Of a stretch of DNA of 64,000 nt, positions 33,518-42,326 are shown piece after piece. A model generated the notes under the pieces. The model saw nothing but the letters and a program-made list of their open reading frames with translations, was not told the DNA's origin and did not search any database. Numbering within the stretch: position 1 is the stretch's first letter; each line of letters begins with the position of its first letter. This stretch comes from Kosakonia oryzae. GTDB lineage: Bacteria; Pseudomonadota; Gammaproteobacteria; Enterobacterales; Enterobacteriaceae. The stretch is from positions 1,054,001-1,118,000 of the forward strand of contig NZ_CP014007.2 in the NCBI RefSeq assembly GCF_001658025.2, given 5' to 3'. The translations under genes were made by a program, and so were the position numbers.

Positions 33518-36500
33518 ATGGATATAAAAAGTGTATGCCCTTATTGCGGGGTAGGCTGCGGGCTGGTTATGGAAGTGGAAAACCAGCGCATTATCAATGT
33601 GGTGGGGGATAAAACGCACCCCACCAATCAGGGGCGTTTATGCACCAAAGGCAAAAGCTGTGCGCAGGCGATTACCGCGGCGGGCAGGCTGGATCGCGCA
33701 TGGCTGCGCACTTCGCGCCAGCAGGAGCCGGCGCCGGTCGGCATCGACAGCGCCATCACGCAAACCGCCCGGCGGCTGCGAGAGATTATCGATCATCACG
33801 GCCCTGATGCGCTGGCGCTGTATGTGTCCGGGCAGATGTCGCTGGAAGCGCAGTATCTGGCGAACAAGCTGGCAAAGGGGTTTATCGGCACGCAACATAT
33901 CGAGTCCAACTCGCGCTTGTGCATGGCCAGCGCCGCCAGCGGTTATAAGCTGTCGCTGGGGGCTGACGGGCCGCCAGGATCTTATGATGATTTCGATCAC
34001 GCCGATCTCTTTTTGGTGATCGGCGCAAATATGGCCGACTGCCACCCGATCCTGTTCCTGCGCATGATGGACAGAGTCAAAGCAGGCGCCAAGCTGATTG
34101 TCGTCGATCCCCGCCGCACCGCCACGGCGGAGAAAGCCTCGCTGTTTTTGCAGATCAAACCCGGCACCGATCTCGCTCTGCTGAACGGCCTGCTCGGGTT
34201 GCTGGTGCAGAACGGCCAGATCGACGAGGCGTTTATTGAACATTGCACCGAAGGCTGGCAGGCGATGCCGGATTTCTTGCAGGACTATTTACCGCAGCAG
34301 GTGGCTGAACGTACCGGGCTGGCGGAAGCCGATATTCGCCAGGCGGCGCAGTGGATTGGCGAAGCCACCGAGTGGATGAGCTGCTGGACAATGGGGCTGA
34401 ACCAGAGCACCCACGGCACCTGGAGCACCAATGCGCTGTGCAATCTGCATCTGGCGACCGGGGCGATTTGCCGCCCCGGCAGCGGCCCGTTCTCGTTAAC
34501 CGGGCAGCCAAACGCGATGGGCGGGCGCGAAGTGGGCTATATGGGCGCCGGATTGCCCGGCCAGCGCTCGCTGCTGGTGGAAAAAGACAGGGCCTTTGTC
34601 GAGCAACTCTGGCAGCGACCGCCGGGTTCACTGCGTAGCGATAGCGGCCACGGCACGGTGTCGATGTTCGACGAGATGCGTGCCGGAAAAATTAAAGCCT
34701 GCTGGATAATCTGCACCAACCCGGTCGCCACAGTCCCCCATCGCCAGCAGGTAATTGCCGCGCTACAGCAGGCGGAACTGGTGATCACCCAGGATGCGTT
34801 CCTTGATACCGAAACCAACCGCTATGCCGATATTCTGCTGCCGGGCGCACTGTGGGCGGAAGCCGAAGGGGTGATGATCAACTCCGAACGCACCATGACG
34901 CTGATGCAGCAGGCGGTATTGCCGCCGGGCGAGGCGCTGGCCGACTGGCAAATTATCGCCCGCGTGGCCTGCGAAATGGGCTATGCCGAGGGTTTTACCT
35001 ACGCCAGCGCCGCCGAAGTCTTCGACGAGATCCGCCAGTCGTATAACCCGGACACCGGCTATGACATTCGCGGTGCCAGCCATTCGCGGCTGCGTGAGAT
35101 GCCGTTGCAATGGCCATGTCCACCGGATGATTCGCAGCAACGTCACCCGATTCGTTATCTTCAGCACTCCGCTACGGCGCGGGTGCGTTTCGCCACCGCC
35201 AGTGGCAAGGCGCAATTCTTCGCCCGCCCGGATCTGGCGCCCGTGGAGATGCCGGACGACGAATTTCCGTTGGTGCTGAATACCGGGCGCGTCCAGCACC
35301 AGTGGCACACCCTGACGAAAACCGGGAAGATCCCGATGCTCAATCAGCTTAACCCCGGTCCGTTTGTTGAAATCGCGCCGCAGGATGCCGAACGGCTTAA
35401 CATCTGCGCGGGCCAGCAGGTGGATATTCGCTCCCGGCGCGGGCTGGCAACACTGCCTGCGGTGATCACCGATCGGGTCAGCCCCGGCACCTGTTTCGCG
35501 CCATTTCACTGGAACGATCTGTTTGGCGACAGGCTGGCAATCAATGCGGTGACCAGCGACGCCGTCGATCCCATTTCACTGCAACCGGAACTGAAACATG
35601 CCGCCGTCGCGCTGACGCGCAGCGCGCAGCAGCCAGTGATGAATGAAAAAATCGCCGTAACCGCGCCAGCCACGCTGGGCGTGCTGCTGGTGCTGTGGGC
35701 GTCAATGACCGGCAATGCGCAGGCCTTTGCCCGCCGCTGCGCCGGGCATTTTCTCGATGCCGGGCAGGCGGTAAAACTGCGGGGGATGGAGAGCGTCGGC
35801 GTGGCCGATATTGCCGCCGCCTCGCACGTGCTGCTGGTCGCCAGTACCTTTGGCGATGGCGATCCGCCAGACAATGGCGCGGCGCTGTGGACAGCGCTGG
35901 AAAGCGACAGCGCGCCTGAACTCACCGGGACGGCATTTTCAGTGCTCGCCTTTGGCGACGCCAGCTACGATCAGTTTTGCGGCTTTGGCCGCAAGCTTGA
36001 TGCCCGGCTGGCAGCGCTGGGCGCGCAGCGGCTGGTGGCGCGTCATGAATGCGATGCCGGCGAAAATGCGCCAGCGCAGCAGTGGCTGAATGCGGTACAG
36101 CGCGCGTTGCTCGGTGAGGTCATCGCGGAAACCGGCGAAACGCAACCAAAGCCCGGCTTTAGCCGCCATCAGCCATTAACCGTTCCGCTGGTGGTGAACC
36201 AACGGTTGAATGCGCCGCTGGCACAAAAAGAGATCCGCCAGGTGGTTTTTGATCTGCAAGGCAGCGGCATGCACTACGAGGCGGGCGATGCGCTCGGCGT
36301 CTGGCCGAGCAACTGCCCGCAGCAGGTTGATCAGATACTGCGCCTGCTGGAACTGGATGCGCAAACGCCGGTACAACTGAGCGATAAGGGCGAAATGACG
36401 TTACGTGAAGCGCTGACCAACGAGCTGGATATCACGCGCATCACCCCGGAAATCGTACAGTTTGTCTGTGAACAGACCGGCAACGCGGCGCTAAAAAAGC

Positions 36501-37258
36501 GGCTCGATAACACCGAGGAATTATCGCAGTGGCTGTGGGGACGCCAGCTTAGCGATCTGCTACAGATGTTCCCGGTTCGCGCGTCGGCGCAGGCGTGGTT
36601 GTCGGTGCTGCGCTGTTTACAGCCGCGCTTCTACTCCATTTCTTCCAGCCCAAAGGTTTCGCCGCAGCAGGTGGCGCTGACGGTCGCGACGGTGCGTTAT
36701 GGCGAAGGGAATCAGCGCGGCGGTGTCTGCTCAACGTTTATCGCCGACCGGGCGACCCGCGCGGCGGTATTTATTCACTCGTCGCCGCACTTCCGTCTGC
36801 CCGCCAACCCGCAAAAGCCGGTGATTATGGTCGGCGCGGGCACCGGTATCGCGCCGTTTCGCGGCTTCTTACAGGAACGGCAGGCCACTGCTGCGCCGGG
36901 CCGCAACTGGCTGTTCTTTGGCGAGCAGCATGCAGCAACGGATTTCTGGTATCAGGCGGAGCTGGAAGCCTGGCAGCGCGACGGCGTTCTGCACCGCCTG
37001 AGCACGGCGTTTTCCCGCGATCAGGCGGAAAAAATCTACGTGCAGCACCGCATGGTGGAAGAGGGCGCGGAGCTGTGGCGCTGGCTGTGCGACGGCGCCT
37101 GTTTTTATGTCTGCGGCGATGCCAGCCAGATGGCGAAAGATGTCGATGCGGCGCTAAAACAGGTGGTGCAAACCTTTGGCGGCATGAACGCTAATGAGGC
37201 CAGCGACTGGGTGGCGGCACTGGCGCGCGAGAAACGCTACCTGCGGGATGTCTATTAG
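33518..37258 (+). CDS. nasA: Assimilatory nitrate reductase NasA fused to a CysJ-like flavoprotein reductase
   Basis: 1246 residues; Klebsiella NasA alone has about 870. Residues 1-700 are a molybdopterin nitrate reductase: 4Fe-4S ligands CPYCGVGC with GRLCTKGKSC, the molybdenum cysteine in SNSRLCMAS (C135), and a dinucleotide-binding end at about 585-700 (NTGRVQHQWHTLT). From about 720 a flavodoxin domain starts (VLWASMTGNAQAFARR, STFGDGDPPDNG), followed by the FAD domain (RFYSISSS near 1037) and the NAD(P) domain (GAGTGIAPFRGFLQER near 1106, FYVCGDASQMAKDVD, final Tyr). No separate nasC is present, so the fused reductase presumably feeds electrons to the molybdenum site directly. Confidence 0.93.
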   Translation: MDIKSVCPYCGVGCGLVMEVENQRIINVVGDKTHPTNQGRLCTKGKSCAQAITAAGRLDRAWLRTSRQQEPAPVGIDSAITQTARRLREIIDHHGPDALALYVSGQMSLEAQYLANKLAKGFIGTQHIESNSRLCMASAASGYKLSLGADGPPGSYDDFDHADLFLVIGANMADCHPILFLRMMDRVKAGAKLIVVDPRRTATAEKASLFLQIKPGTDLALLNGLLGLLVQNGQIDEAFIEHCTEGWQAMPDFLQDYLPQQVAERTGLAEADIRQAAQWIGEATEWMSCWTMGLNQSTHGTWSTNALCNLHLATGAICRPGSGPFSLTGQPNAMGGREVGYMGAGLPGQRSLLVEKDRAFVEQLWQRPPGSLRSDSGHGTVSMFDEMRAGKIKACWIICTNPVATVPHRQQVIAALQQAELVITQDAFLDTETNRYADILLPGALWAEAEGVMINSERTMTLMQQAVLPPGEALADWQIIARVACEMGYAEGFTYASAAEVFDEIRQSYNPDTGYDIRGASHSRLREMPLQWPCPPDDSQQRHPIRYLQHSATARVRFATASGKAQFFARPDLAPVEMPDDEFPLVLNTGRVQHQWHTLTKTGKIPMLNQLNPGPFVEIAPQDAERLNICAGQQVDIRSRRGLATLPAVITDRVSPGTCFAPFHWNDLFGDRLAINAVTSDAVDPISLQPELKHAAVALTRSAQQPVMNEKIAVTAPATLGVLLVLWASMTGNAQAFARRCAGHFLDAGQAVKLRGMESVGVADIAAASHVLLVASTFGDGDPPDNGAALWTALESDSAPELTGTAFSVLAFGDASYDQFCGFGRKLDARLAALGAQRLVARHECDAGENAPAQQWLNAVQRALLGEVIAETGETQPKPGFSRHQPLTVPLVVNQRLNAPLAQKEIRQVVFDLQGSGMHYEAGDALGVWPSNCPQQVDQILRLLELDAQTPVQLSDKGEMTLREALTNELDITRITPEIVQFVCEQTGNAALKKRLDNTEELSQWLWGRQLSDLLQMFPVRASAQAWLSVLRCLQPRFYSISSSPKVSPQQVALTVATVRYGEGNQRGGVCSTFIADRATRAAVFIHSSPHFRLPANPQKPVIMVGAGTGIAPFRGFLQERQATAAPGRNWLFFGEQHAATDFWYQAELEAWQRDGVLHRLSTAFSRDQAEKIYVQHRMVEEGAELWRWLCDGACFYVCGDASQMAKDVDAALKQVVQTFGGMNANEASDWVAALAREKRYLRDVY

Positions 37259-37337
37259 TGGTTTACGGCTGCGGCTTATCATCACCAGCCGTCTGGCAAA
37301 GCTCAGCGGAACCCGGCAACCGCAGGGCGATGCTGGC

Positions 37338-38660
37338 TTATGCATCACCCGGTAGCGAAGGGCGGCTGGTGACCATCATCCGGCGCAGAAAACCGATATC
37401 ACGCGTTTGTTCCAGATCCGCTAATTGCTGGTAAAGCGCCTGCGCAGCGGGCAGATACGCGCAGCAATCGAGGAATTTCGCCTGCCGTTCCGCCTCGCTG
37501 AACGGCTCCTCCAGCACGCCTTTTGCCTGCCAGCGCGAGTGGCGAAGCGTGCGGCCATCTTTAAGCGTTACCGTTAGCGTATGCGGCAGTGCGGCGTTTT
37601 CATTTTCCTGCTCTGCTGTCCAGTGGCTCATGGTAATACGCGCCAGTTTCTGCGCATCGCTCTGCGCGGCAACGGCCTGCGGCGTGAAATCCGAAACACT
37701 GAGCGCCCCTTTTTCCAGCATCACCGCCACGCAGTAAGGCATGGAAAACCGCGCCTGCATTTCGTCAGCGGGTTGCGGGTACGCCAGATTGCGCCAGTTG
37801 GCAATGCCCACCTGGCAGTGCACCTGTTCAACTTCATCGGCATGGAAGAGCTGTTGCGCCTGCAAATCGGCAATCGCATCCAGAATGCGGTGCGTCGAGC
37901 CGCAACAGGGGTGTTTTTTCGGCATGACGCCGACGCGCTCAATCACATGTTGGCGGTCGTTAAGCCAGCCCGGCTGGCTCAGCGTTCCGGCATAGAGTTC
38001 GGCAAAACCCTGCGGGCATTCAAAAATATCCAACCTCCCGTGCATCCCCGTGCGGGCAAGGGTTGCAGCTTCAACGGCGTTACGCGCGGCCATACCTGCA
38101 TGAAACGGTTTGAGCGGCGTGCCGAACTGGCCTTTTACACCGCTGGCCATGCTGACCGCAATGCTCAACGTGCGGGCAATGCCTGGCGCATCTTGCCCCA
38201 TCAGTGCTGCCACGCCTGCGGCGCTACCGATGCAGCCAATGGTGGATGTGCCGTGCCATCCGGCGGTGTAATGGCCGTAACCGGTCGCTTCACCAATAAA
38301 CGCCTGCGCCTGCAAACCCACCAGATAAGCGGCAATCAGCTCCGCGCCGCTGCTGTTCTGCGCCAGTGCCACCGGTAACAAAGCCGGAAGCAGCACGGCG
38401 GAAGCGTGGCTCATGCCCGGCGTAAAATTATCGTCATAGTCGATGGCGTGCGCAGCGGTGGCGTTCACCAGCGCCGCCTGTGCGGCACTGCGCGGTGAAT
38501 CGCGCCACGCCTCGCTCACCGCGCGGGTGGAAAAGTCATTCTGCCCGGCGACCATGCAGGCCAGCGTATCGGTAATGGCTTCGCGCGCCAGCGTTTTTGC
38601 CCGCTCGCTAAAGGGCTGCGGTGCGGCGCACCAGCGCGCCAGCGTTTCAATCAATGTCAT
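37338..38660 (-). CDS. MmgE/PrpD-family protein (2-methylcitrate dehydratase-like)
   Basis: 440 residues from the ATG at 38660, with GGAG upstream. The active-site set of the PrpD / cis-aconitate-decarboxylase / iminodisuccinate-epimerase fold is complete: HAIDYDDNF with the following histidine (GMSHASAVLLPAL), GWHGTSTIGCIGSAAG, the lysine in GTPLKPFHAGMAARNAV, and KKHPCCGSTH. The family dehydrates, isomerises or epimerises small dicarboxylic acids. It is the last gene of an operon with an ABC importer and an AbgB-like hydrolase, and no prpBC gene is nearby, so the methylcitrate cycle is unlikely. Substrate unknown. Confidence 0.85.
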   Translation of the reverse strand: MTLIETLARWCAAPQPFSERAKTLAREAITDTLACMVAGQNDFSTRAVSEAWRDSPRSAAQAALVNATAAHAIDYDDNFTPGMSHASAVLLPALLPVALAQNSSGAELIAAYLVGLQAQAFIGEATGYGHYTAGWHGTSTIGCIGSAAGVAALMGQDAPGIARTLSIAVSMASGVKGQFGTPLKPFHAGMAARNAVEAATLARTGMHGRLDIFECPQGFAELYAGTLSQPGWLNDRQHVIERVGVMPKKHPCCGSTHRILDAIADLQAQQLFHADEVEQVHCQVGIANWRNLAYPQPADEMQARFSMPYCVAVMLEKGALSVSDFTPQAVAAQSDAQKLARITMSHWTAEQENENAALPHTLTVTLKDGRTLRHSRWQAKGVLEEPFSEAERQAKFLDCCAYLPAAQALYQQLADLEQTRDIGFLRRMMVTSRPSLPGDA

Positions 38661-38691
38661 GATGACAACTCCTTCCGACGCCAGATGGCGC

Positions 38692-39456
38692 TTATACTTC
38701 ACTCGCCGCGAGAAACTCACGGGTATAGGTTTCTTGCGCATCGCCCTTTCTTAAACGCGCCGCGCTGACCTCTTCCAGCAATTTCCCCTGATACATCACG
38801 CCAACGCGTTCGCAAAGGTGGGTCACCACCGCCAAATCGTGGGTGACCAAAAGGTAGGTCAGGTTGCGCTGCTGGCGCATGCGGCTGAGTAAGTTGAGGA
38901 TCTCCGCCTGGACGGAAACATCCAGCGCGGAAGTAGGCTCATCAAGCAGCAGAACCGACGGTTCGAGGATCAACGCACGGGCAATTGCCACACGCTGGCG
39001 CTGGCCGCCGGAGAGCTGGTGCGGATAGCGGTAACGAAAAGCGTCAGAGAGGCCGACCGCATGCAGCACCTCGCTGATCCGCGCTTCGTGCCGATCCATA
39101 TCGTGCAGTTTTAGCGGCTCGCGCAGGCTGGCCCACACCATTTTTCGCGGGTGCAGCGAGGCATAGGGATCCTGAAAAACCATCTGCACCTGGCGGTAAA
39201 AGGCTTTGTCGCGGTGCGGCTGCTGTTCGCGGTTATTAAACAAAATATGGCCGTGATAGTCCGGGTTCAGCCCGGCCAGCGCGCGCAGAATGGTGGATTT
39301 TCCACAGCCGGATTCGCCAATCAGGCCGTAACTTTCACCGCGTGCCAGCATCAGGCTGACATCGCTCACCACCTGGCGGCGCTGGTTGCTCTGACCAAAA
39401 GCGATGGCGAGATTGACCGTTTCAACGGCGCGTTCGGTCGTCGGGATCGGGTTCAT
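38692..39456 (-). CDS. Dipeptide/oligopeptide-type ABC transporter ATPase (DppF/OppF-like)
   Basis: 254 residues. Walker A GESGCGKST, signature LSGGQRQRVAIARAL, Walker [12 protein letters not shown] and the switch LVTHDLAVV are all intact. The early part (QVQMVFQDPYASLHPRKMV) is the Q-loop typical of DppF/OppF. Its start ATG overlaps the stop of the preceding ATPase gene (ATGA), so translation is coupled. It pairs with that ATPase to drive the two permeases of this cluster. Confidence 0.9.
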   Translation of the reverse strand: MNPIPTTERAVETVNLAIAFGQSNQRRQVVSDVSLMLARGESYGLIGESGCGKSTILRALAGLNPDYHGHILFNNREQQPHRDKAFYRQVQMVFQDPYASLHPRKMVWASLREPLKLHDMDRHEARISEVLHAVGLSDAFRYRYPHQLSGGQRQRVAIARALILEPSVLLLDEPTSALDVSVQAEILNLLSRMRQQRNLTYLLVTHDLAVVTHLCERVGVMYQGKLLEEVSAARLRKGDAQETYTREFLAASEV

Positions 39457-40319
39457 TGGGCTACTCCATTGCGGTAACTGGGGCCGTTGAGCCAGGCGGG
39501 ATCGCGCGTCGGCACGCGCAGCGTTTCTACCGGTTCGCGCAACCGGGGCTGGCTGGCGAGCAGCGCCTGAGTATAGGGATGGCAGGCCTGGTCAAGTTCG
39601 CTGGCGCGGATCTCTTCGACAATGCGCCCGGCGTACATCACCAGCACCCGGTCGCAGAAACGCGACACCAGGTTTAAATCGTGAGTGATAAACAGCAGCC
39701 CGGTCTGGCGGCGTTGCAGTTGCTCATCAAGAATGCTGAGCACCTGGCGGCGCACCGTGACATCCAGCGCCGAGGTTGGTTCGTCGGCGATGATCAGATC
39801 CGGTTCCGGGATTAGCATCATGGCGATCATCACCCGCTGCCCCATACCGCCAGAGATTTCGTGCGGGTAGAGGCGGGCGACTTTCGCCACCTCGCGAATA
39901 TGTACCGACTCCAGCATCTCCAGCGCGCGGGCGCGGGCTTCCTCTTTGCTGACGCGACGGTGTAAACGCCAGGCTTCCGCCACCTGATCGCCAATGCGCA
40001 TTAACGGATTCAGCGAAAAGCGCGGGTCTTGCAGGATCATCGAAATGCGGTTGCCGCGAATAGTGCGCATTTGCCGTTCGCTGGCGTTCAGCAGATCGAA
40101 CTCACCGAAACGCATTTTAGCGGCCCGCACCTGGCCGATTTTCGGCGTCAGCTTCAGCAGGGCGCGGCAGGTTTGTGATTTCCCCGACCCGGATTCGCCG
40201 ACAATCGCGACCTTTTCCCGCCCTACCTGAAAGCTCACGTCGCGCACCGCGAGGTTATCTTCGTGCGCCCCTTTAAACAGGATGCTGAGGTTTTCTACTT
40301 CCAGCAGTGGATTATTCAT
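39453..40319 (-). CDS. Dipeptide/oligopeptide-type ABC transporter ATPase (DppD/OppD-like)
   Basis: 288 residues. Walker A is [10 protein letters not shown], the signature region [19 protein letters not shown], and Walker [13 protein letters not shown]. The C-terminal extension after [23 protein letters not shown] is short compared with DppD, and the usual cluster-binding cysteines of many OppD/DppD tails are not seen; only one cysteine ([11 protein letters not shown]) lies in that region. It overlaps the permease gene before it by 8 bp. Confidence 0.9.
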   Translation of the reverse strand: MNNPLLEVENLSILFKGAHEDNLAVRDVSFQVGREKVAIVGESGSGKSQTCRALLKLTPKIGQVRAAKMRFGEFDLLNASERQMRTIRGNRISMILQDPRFSLNPLMRIGDQVAEAWRLHRRVSKEEARARALEMLESVHIREVAKVARLYPHEISGGMGQRVMIAMMLIPEPDLIIADEPTSALDVTVRRQVLSILDEQLQRRQTGLLFITHDLNLVSRFCDRVLVMYAGRIVEEIRASELDQACHPYTQALLASQPRLREPVETLRVPTRDPAWLNGPSYRNGVAQ

Positions 40320-41244
40320 GGCGGATATCCATTACATCGCGCAGGCCGTCGCCGAGCAGGTTAAAGGCCAGGCTGGTAAACAAAATCGCTAAACCGGGAA
40401 TGGCGGCAATCCAGCCATTGTTCAGCATAAATTCGCGCCCGGAGGCCAGCATCGCGCCCCATTCCGGGCTGGGTGCCTGCGCGCCAAGGCCAAGAAAGCC
40501 AAGCCCGGCGGCGGTGAGAATAATCGCCGCCATATTGAGCGTGACGCGCACCACCACCGATGGCAGGCACATTGGCATCACGTGGCGCAAAATGATGTGC
40601 CACGCCGACGCGCCCTGTAAGCGCACCGCCGCGATGTAATCCATCTTGCGGATCGCCAGCGTTTCAGCGCGCGCCAGGCGGGCAATCGGCGGCCAGGCGG
40701 AGAGGGAAATGGCGATAATCGCGTTCTCAATGCCGGGGCCGAGAGCGGCGACAAACGCCAGTGCGAGGATCAAGCTGGGGAAGGCAAGAAAGATATCCAC
40801 CAGCCGCATCAGCAGCGTATCGACGCGCCCGCCGAGATAGCCCGCCGTGGCGCCAATCACCAGCCCGAGCGGGGTGATAATCAGCGCTGTCAACCCGGTG
40901 ATATAGAGCGTGATGCGCGCGCCATACAGCAGGCGGCTGAAGATGTCGCGCCCCAGCTCATCGGTGCCGAGCCAGTGTTCCGCACTCGGGGGTTGCAGGC
41001 GCAGCGCCAGGTTCTGCGCGTAGATATCATGGTTTGCCAGCCACGGCGCAAACAGCGCGGCGGCAACAATGATCAGCAGCACCAGCAGGCCAAACAGCGC
41101 AGAGTGGTTGGCGCAAAAACGTCGCCACTGGATCCAGCTAAGCTGCACTCTGGCCTGCAACGGGGTTTGCGGCGCTGGATCGCGCAGCCATGCGCGCAGC
41201 CCCTGGCGCGGCTGGGCGCGCAGGTATTTGGTCGAATCGGTCAT
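40312..41244 (-). CDS. Dipeptide/oligopeptide-type ABC permease (DppC-like)
   Basis: 310 residues from the ATG at 41244, which overlaps the previous stop as ATGA and has GGGAGGA upstream. It has an N-terminal OppC-type helix (ALFGLLVLLIIVAAALFAPWL), the periplasmic AENWLGTDELGRDIFSRL-like segment (EHWLGTDELGRDIFSRLLYG), five further helices and the ATPase-contact loop (KMDYIAAVRLQGASAWHIILRHVMP in pieces). It forms a heterodimer with the next permease. Confidence 0.9.
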   Translation of the reverse strand: MTDSTKYLRAQPRQGLRAWLRDPAPQTPLQARVQLSWIQWRRFCANHSALFGLLVLLIIVAAALFAPWLANHDIYAQNLALRLQPPSAEHWLGTDELGRDIFSRLLYGARITLYITGLTALIITPLGLVIGATAGYLGGRVDTLLMRLVDIFLAFPSLILALAFVAALGPGIENAIIAISLSAWPPIARLARAETLAIRKMDYIAAVRLQGASAWHIILRHVMPMCLPSVVVRVTLNMAAIILTAAGLGFLGLGAQAPSPEWGAMLASGREFMLNNGWIAAIPGLAILFTSLAFNLLGDGLRDVMDIRHE

Positions 41245-42314
41245 TGGTCCTCCCGTCGCGTGCGCGGATCGAAGATGCGGTACAGCAGATCGCACAGCAG
41301 GTTAAGGGCGACAAAAATCGCGCCGGTCAGCAGGGTGCAGCCGACCACGGCATTCATATCGCCCGCCAGCAGAGCGTTGGTCAGGTAGCGGCCAAAACCG
41401 GGCCAGGCGAAGACGGTTTCCGTCAATACCGCTCCTTCCAGCAGCCACGCCCAGGAGAGCGCCACCACGGTCAGCACCGGCACGGCAATATTGCGAAACG
41501 CATGTACCCAGACGCAGCGCGCCCAGGACAAACCTTTGACGCGGGCAGTGATGATGTACTCCTGGGAAAGCTGCTCGATCATAAAACTGCGGGTCATGCG
41601 GCTGATATACGCCAGCGCGCTCAGCCCAAGGATCGAGGCGGGCAGAATGATGTGGCTGAAGACGTTTTTGAATACCGCCCAGTTGCCGCTCAGGGCGCTA
41701 TCCAGCAGCCAGAATCCGGTGACCGGGTGCAGCTCGAATTCGTAGATAAAGTCGATGCGCCCCGGACCACCGATCCAGCCAAGGGTGGCGTAAAACAGCA
41801 GTAGCCCCATTAACCCCAGCCAGAAGTGCGGCGTGGAGTAACTCAGCAAACCGACAAAACGGATCAGGTGATCAAACCACGAGTTGCGGTACATTGCGGC
41901 GAAGACCCCGGCGGGAATGCCGAGGCCGACGCCAATTATCGCCGCCACCGTAGCCAGTTCCAGCGTTGCCGGAAAGACGCGGGCGATATCCTGCGCCACA
42001 GGCTGGCTGGTGGTCAGCGCGGTGCCGAAATCCAGGTGCAGCAACTGCCAGACATAATCGACAAACTGTTTCCACAGCGGCTGATTCAGCCCGAGTTGCG
42101 CATACATCTTCTCGTAGGCTTCGTGGCTGGCGTTATCGCCAATCACCGCCACTACCGGGTCGATAGGCAGCAGCCGACCGATAAAGAAGGTCAGCGCCGC
42201 CAGCCCCAGCAGCGTACAGCAGATGGAAAGGGCTCCCCGGAAGAGTCGGCCTGCCAGGCGCATCCACGGCGGCGGAGCGTTATCGGTTGTGGTCGGTGCA
42301 ATAACCTGAGACAT
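41241..42314 (-). CDS. Dipeptide/oligopeptide-type ABC permease (DppB-like)
   Basis: 357 residues from the ATG at 42314; a TTG two codons earlier is possible. It has six helices, with the DppB pattern FFIGRLLPIDPVVAVIGDNAS after the first helix, QLGLNQPLWKQFVDYVWQLLHLDFGTAL in pieces, and the contact loop around QEYIITARVKGLSWARCVWVHAFRN. The N-terminal tail of about 35 residues before the first helix is longer than in DppB. Confidence 0.9.
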   Translation of the reverse strand: MSQVIAPTTTDNAPPPWMRLAGRLFRGALSICCTLLGLAALTFFIGRLLPIDPVVAVIGDNASHEAYEKMYAQLGLNQPLWKQFVDYVWQLLHLDFGTALTTSQPVAQDIARVFPATLELATVAAIIGVGLGIPAGVFAAMYRNSWFDHLIRFVGLLSYSTPHFWLGLMGLLLFYATLGWIGGPGRIDFIYEFELHPVTGFWLLDSALSGNWAVFKNVFSHIILPASILGLSALAYISRMTRSFMIEQLSQEYIITARVKGLSWARCVWVHAFRNIAVPVLTVVALSWAWLLEGAVLTETVFAWPGFGRYLTNALLAGDMNAVVGCTLLTGAIFVALNLLCDLLYRIFDPRTRREDQ

Positions 42315-42326
42315 CAGCAACCCCCA

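Noticed and set aside
37581-38378. Long plus-strand frame opposite the PrpD-like gene
   Set aside because: It is rich in Arg/His/Gln as expected from antisense of GC-rich coding DNA, while the minus-strand frame carries all PrpD motifs.
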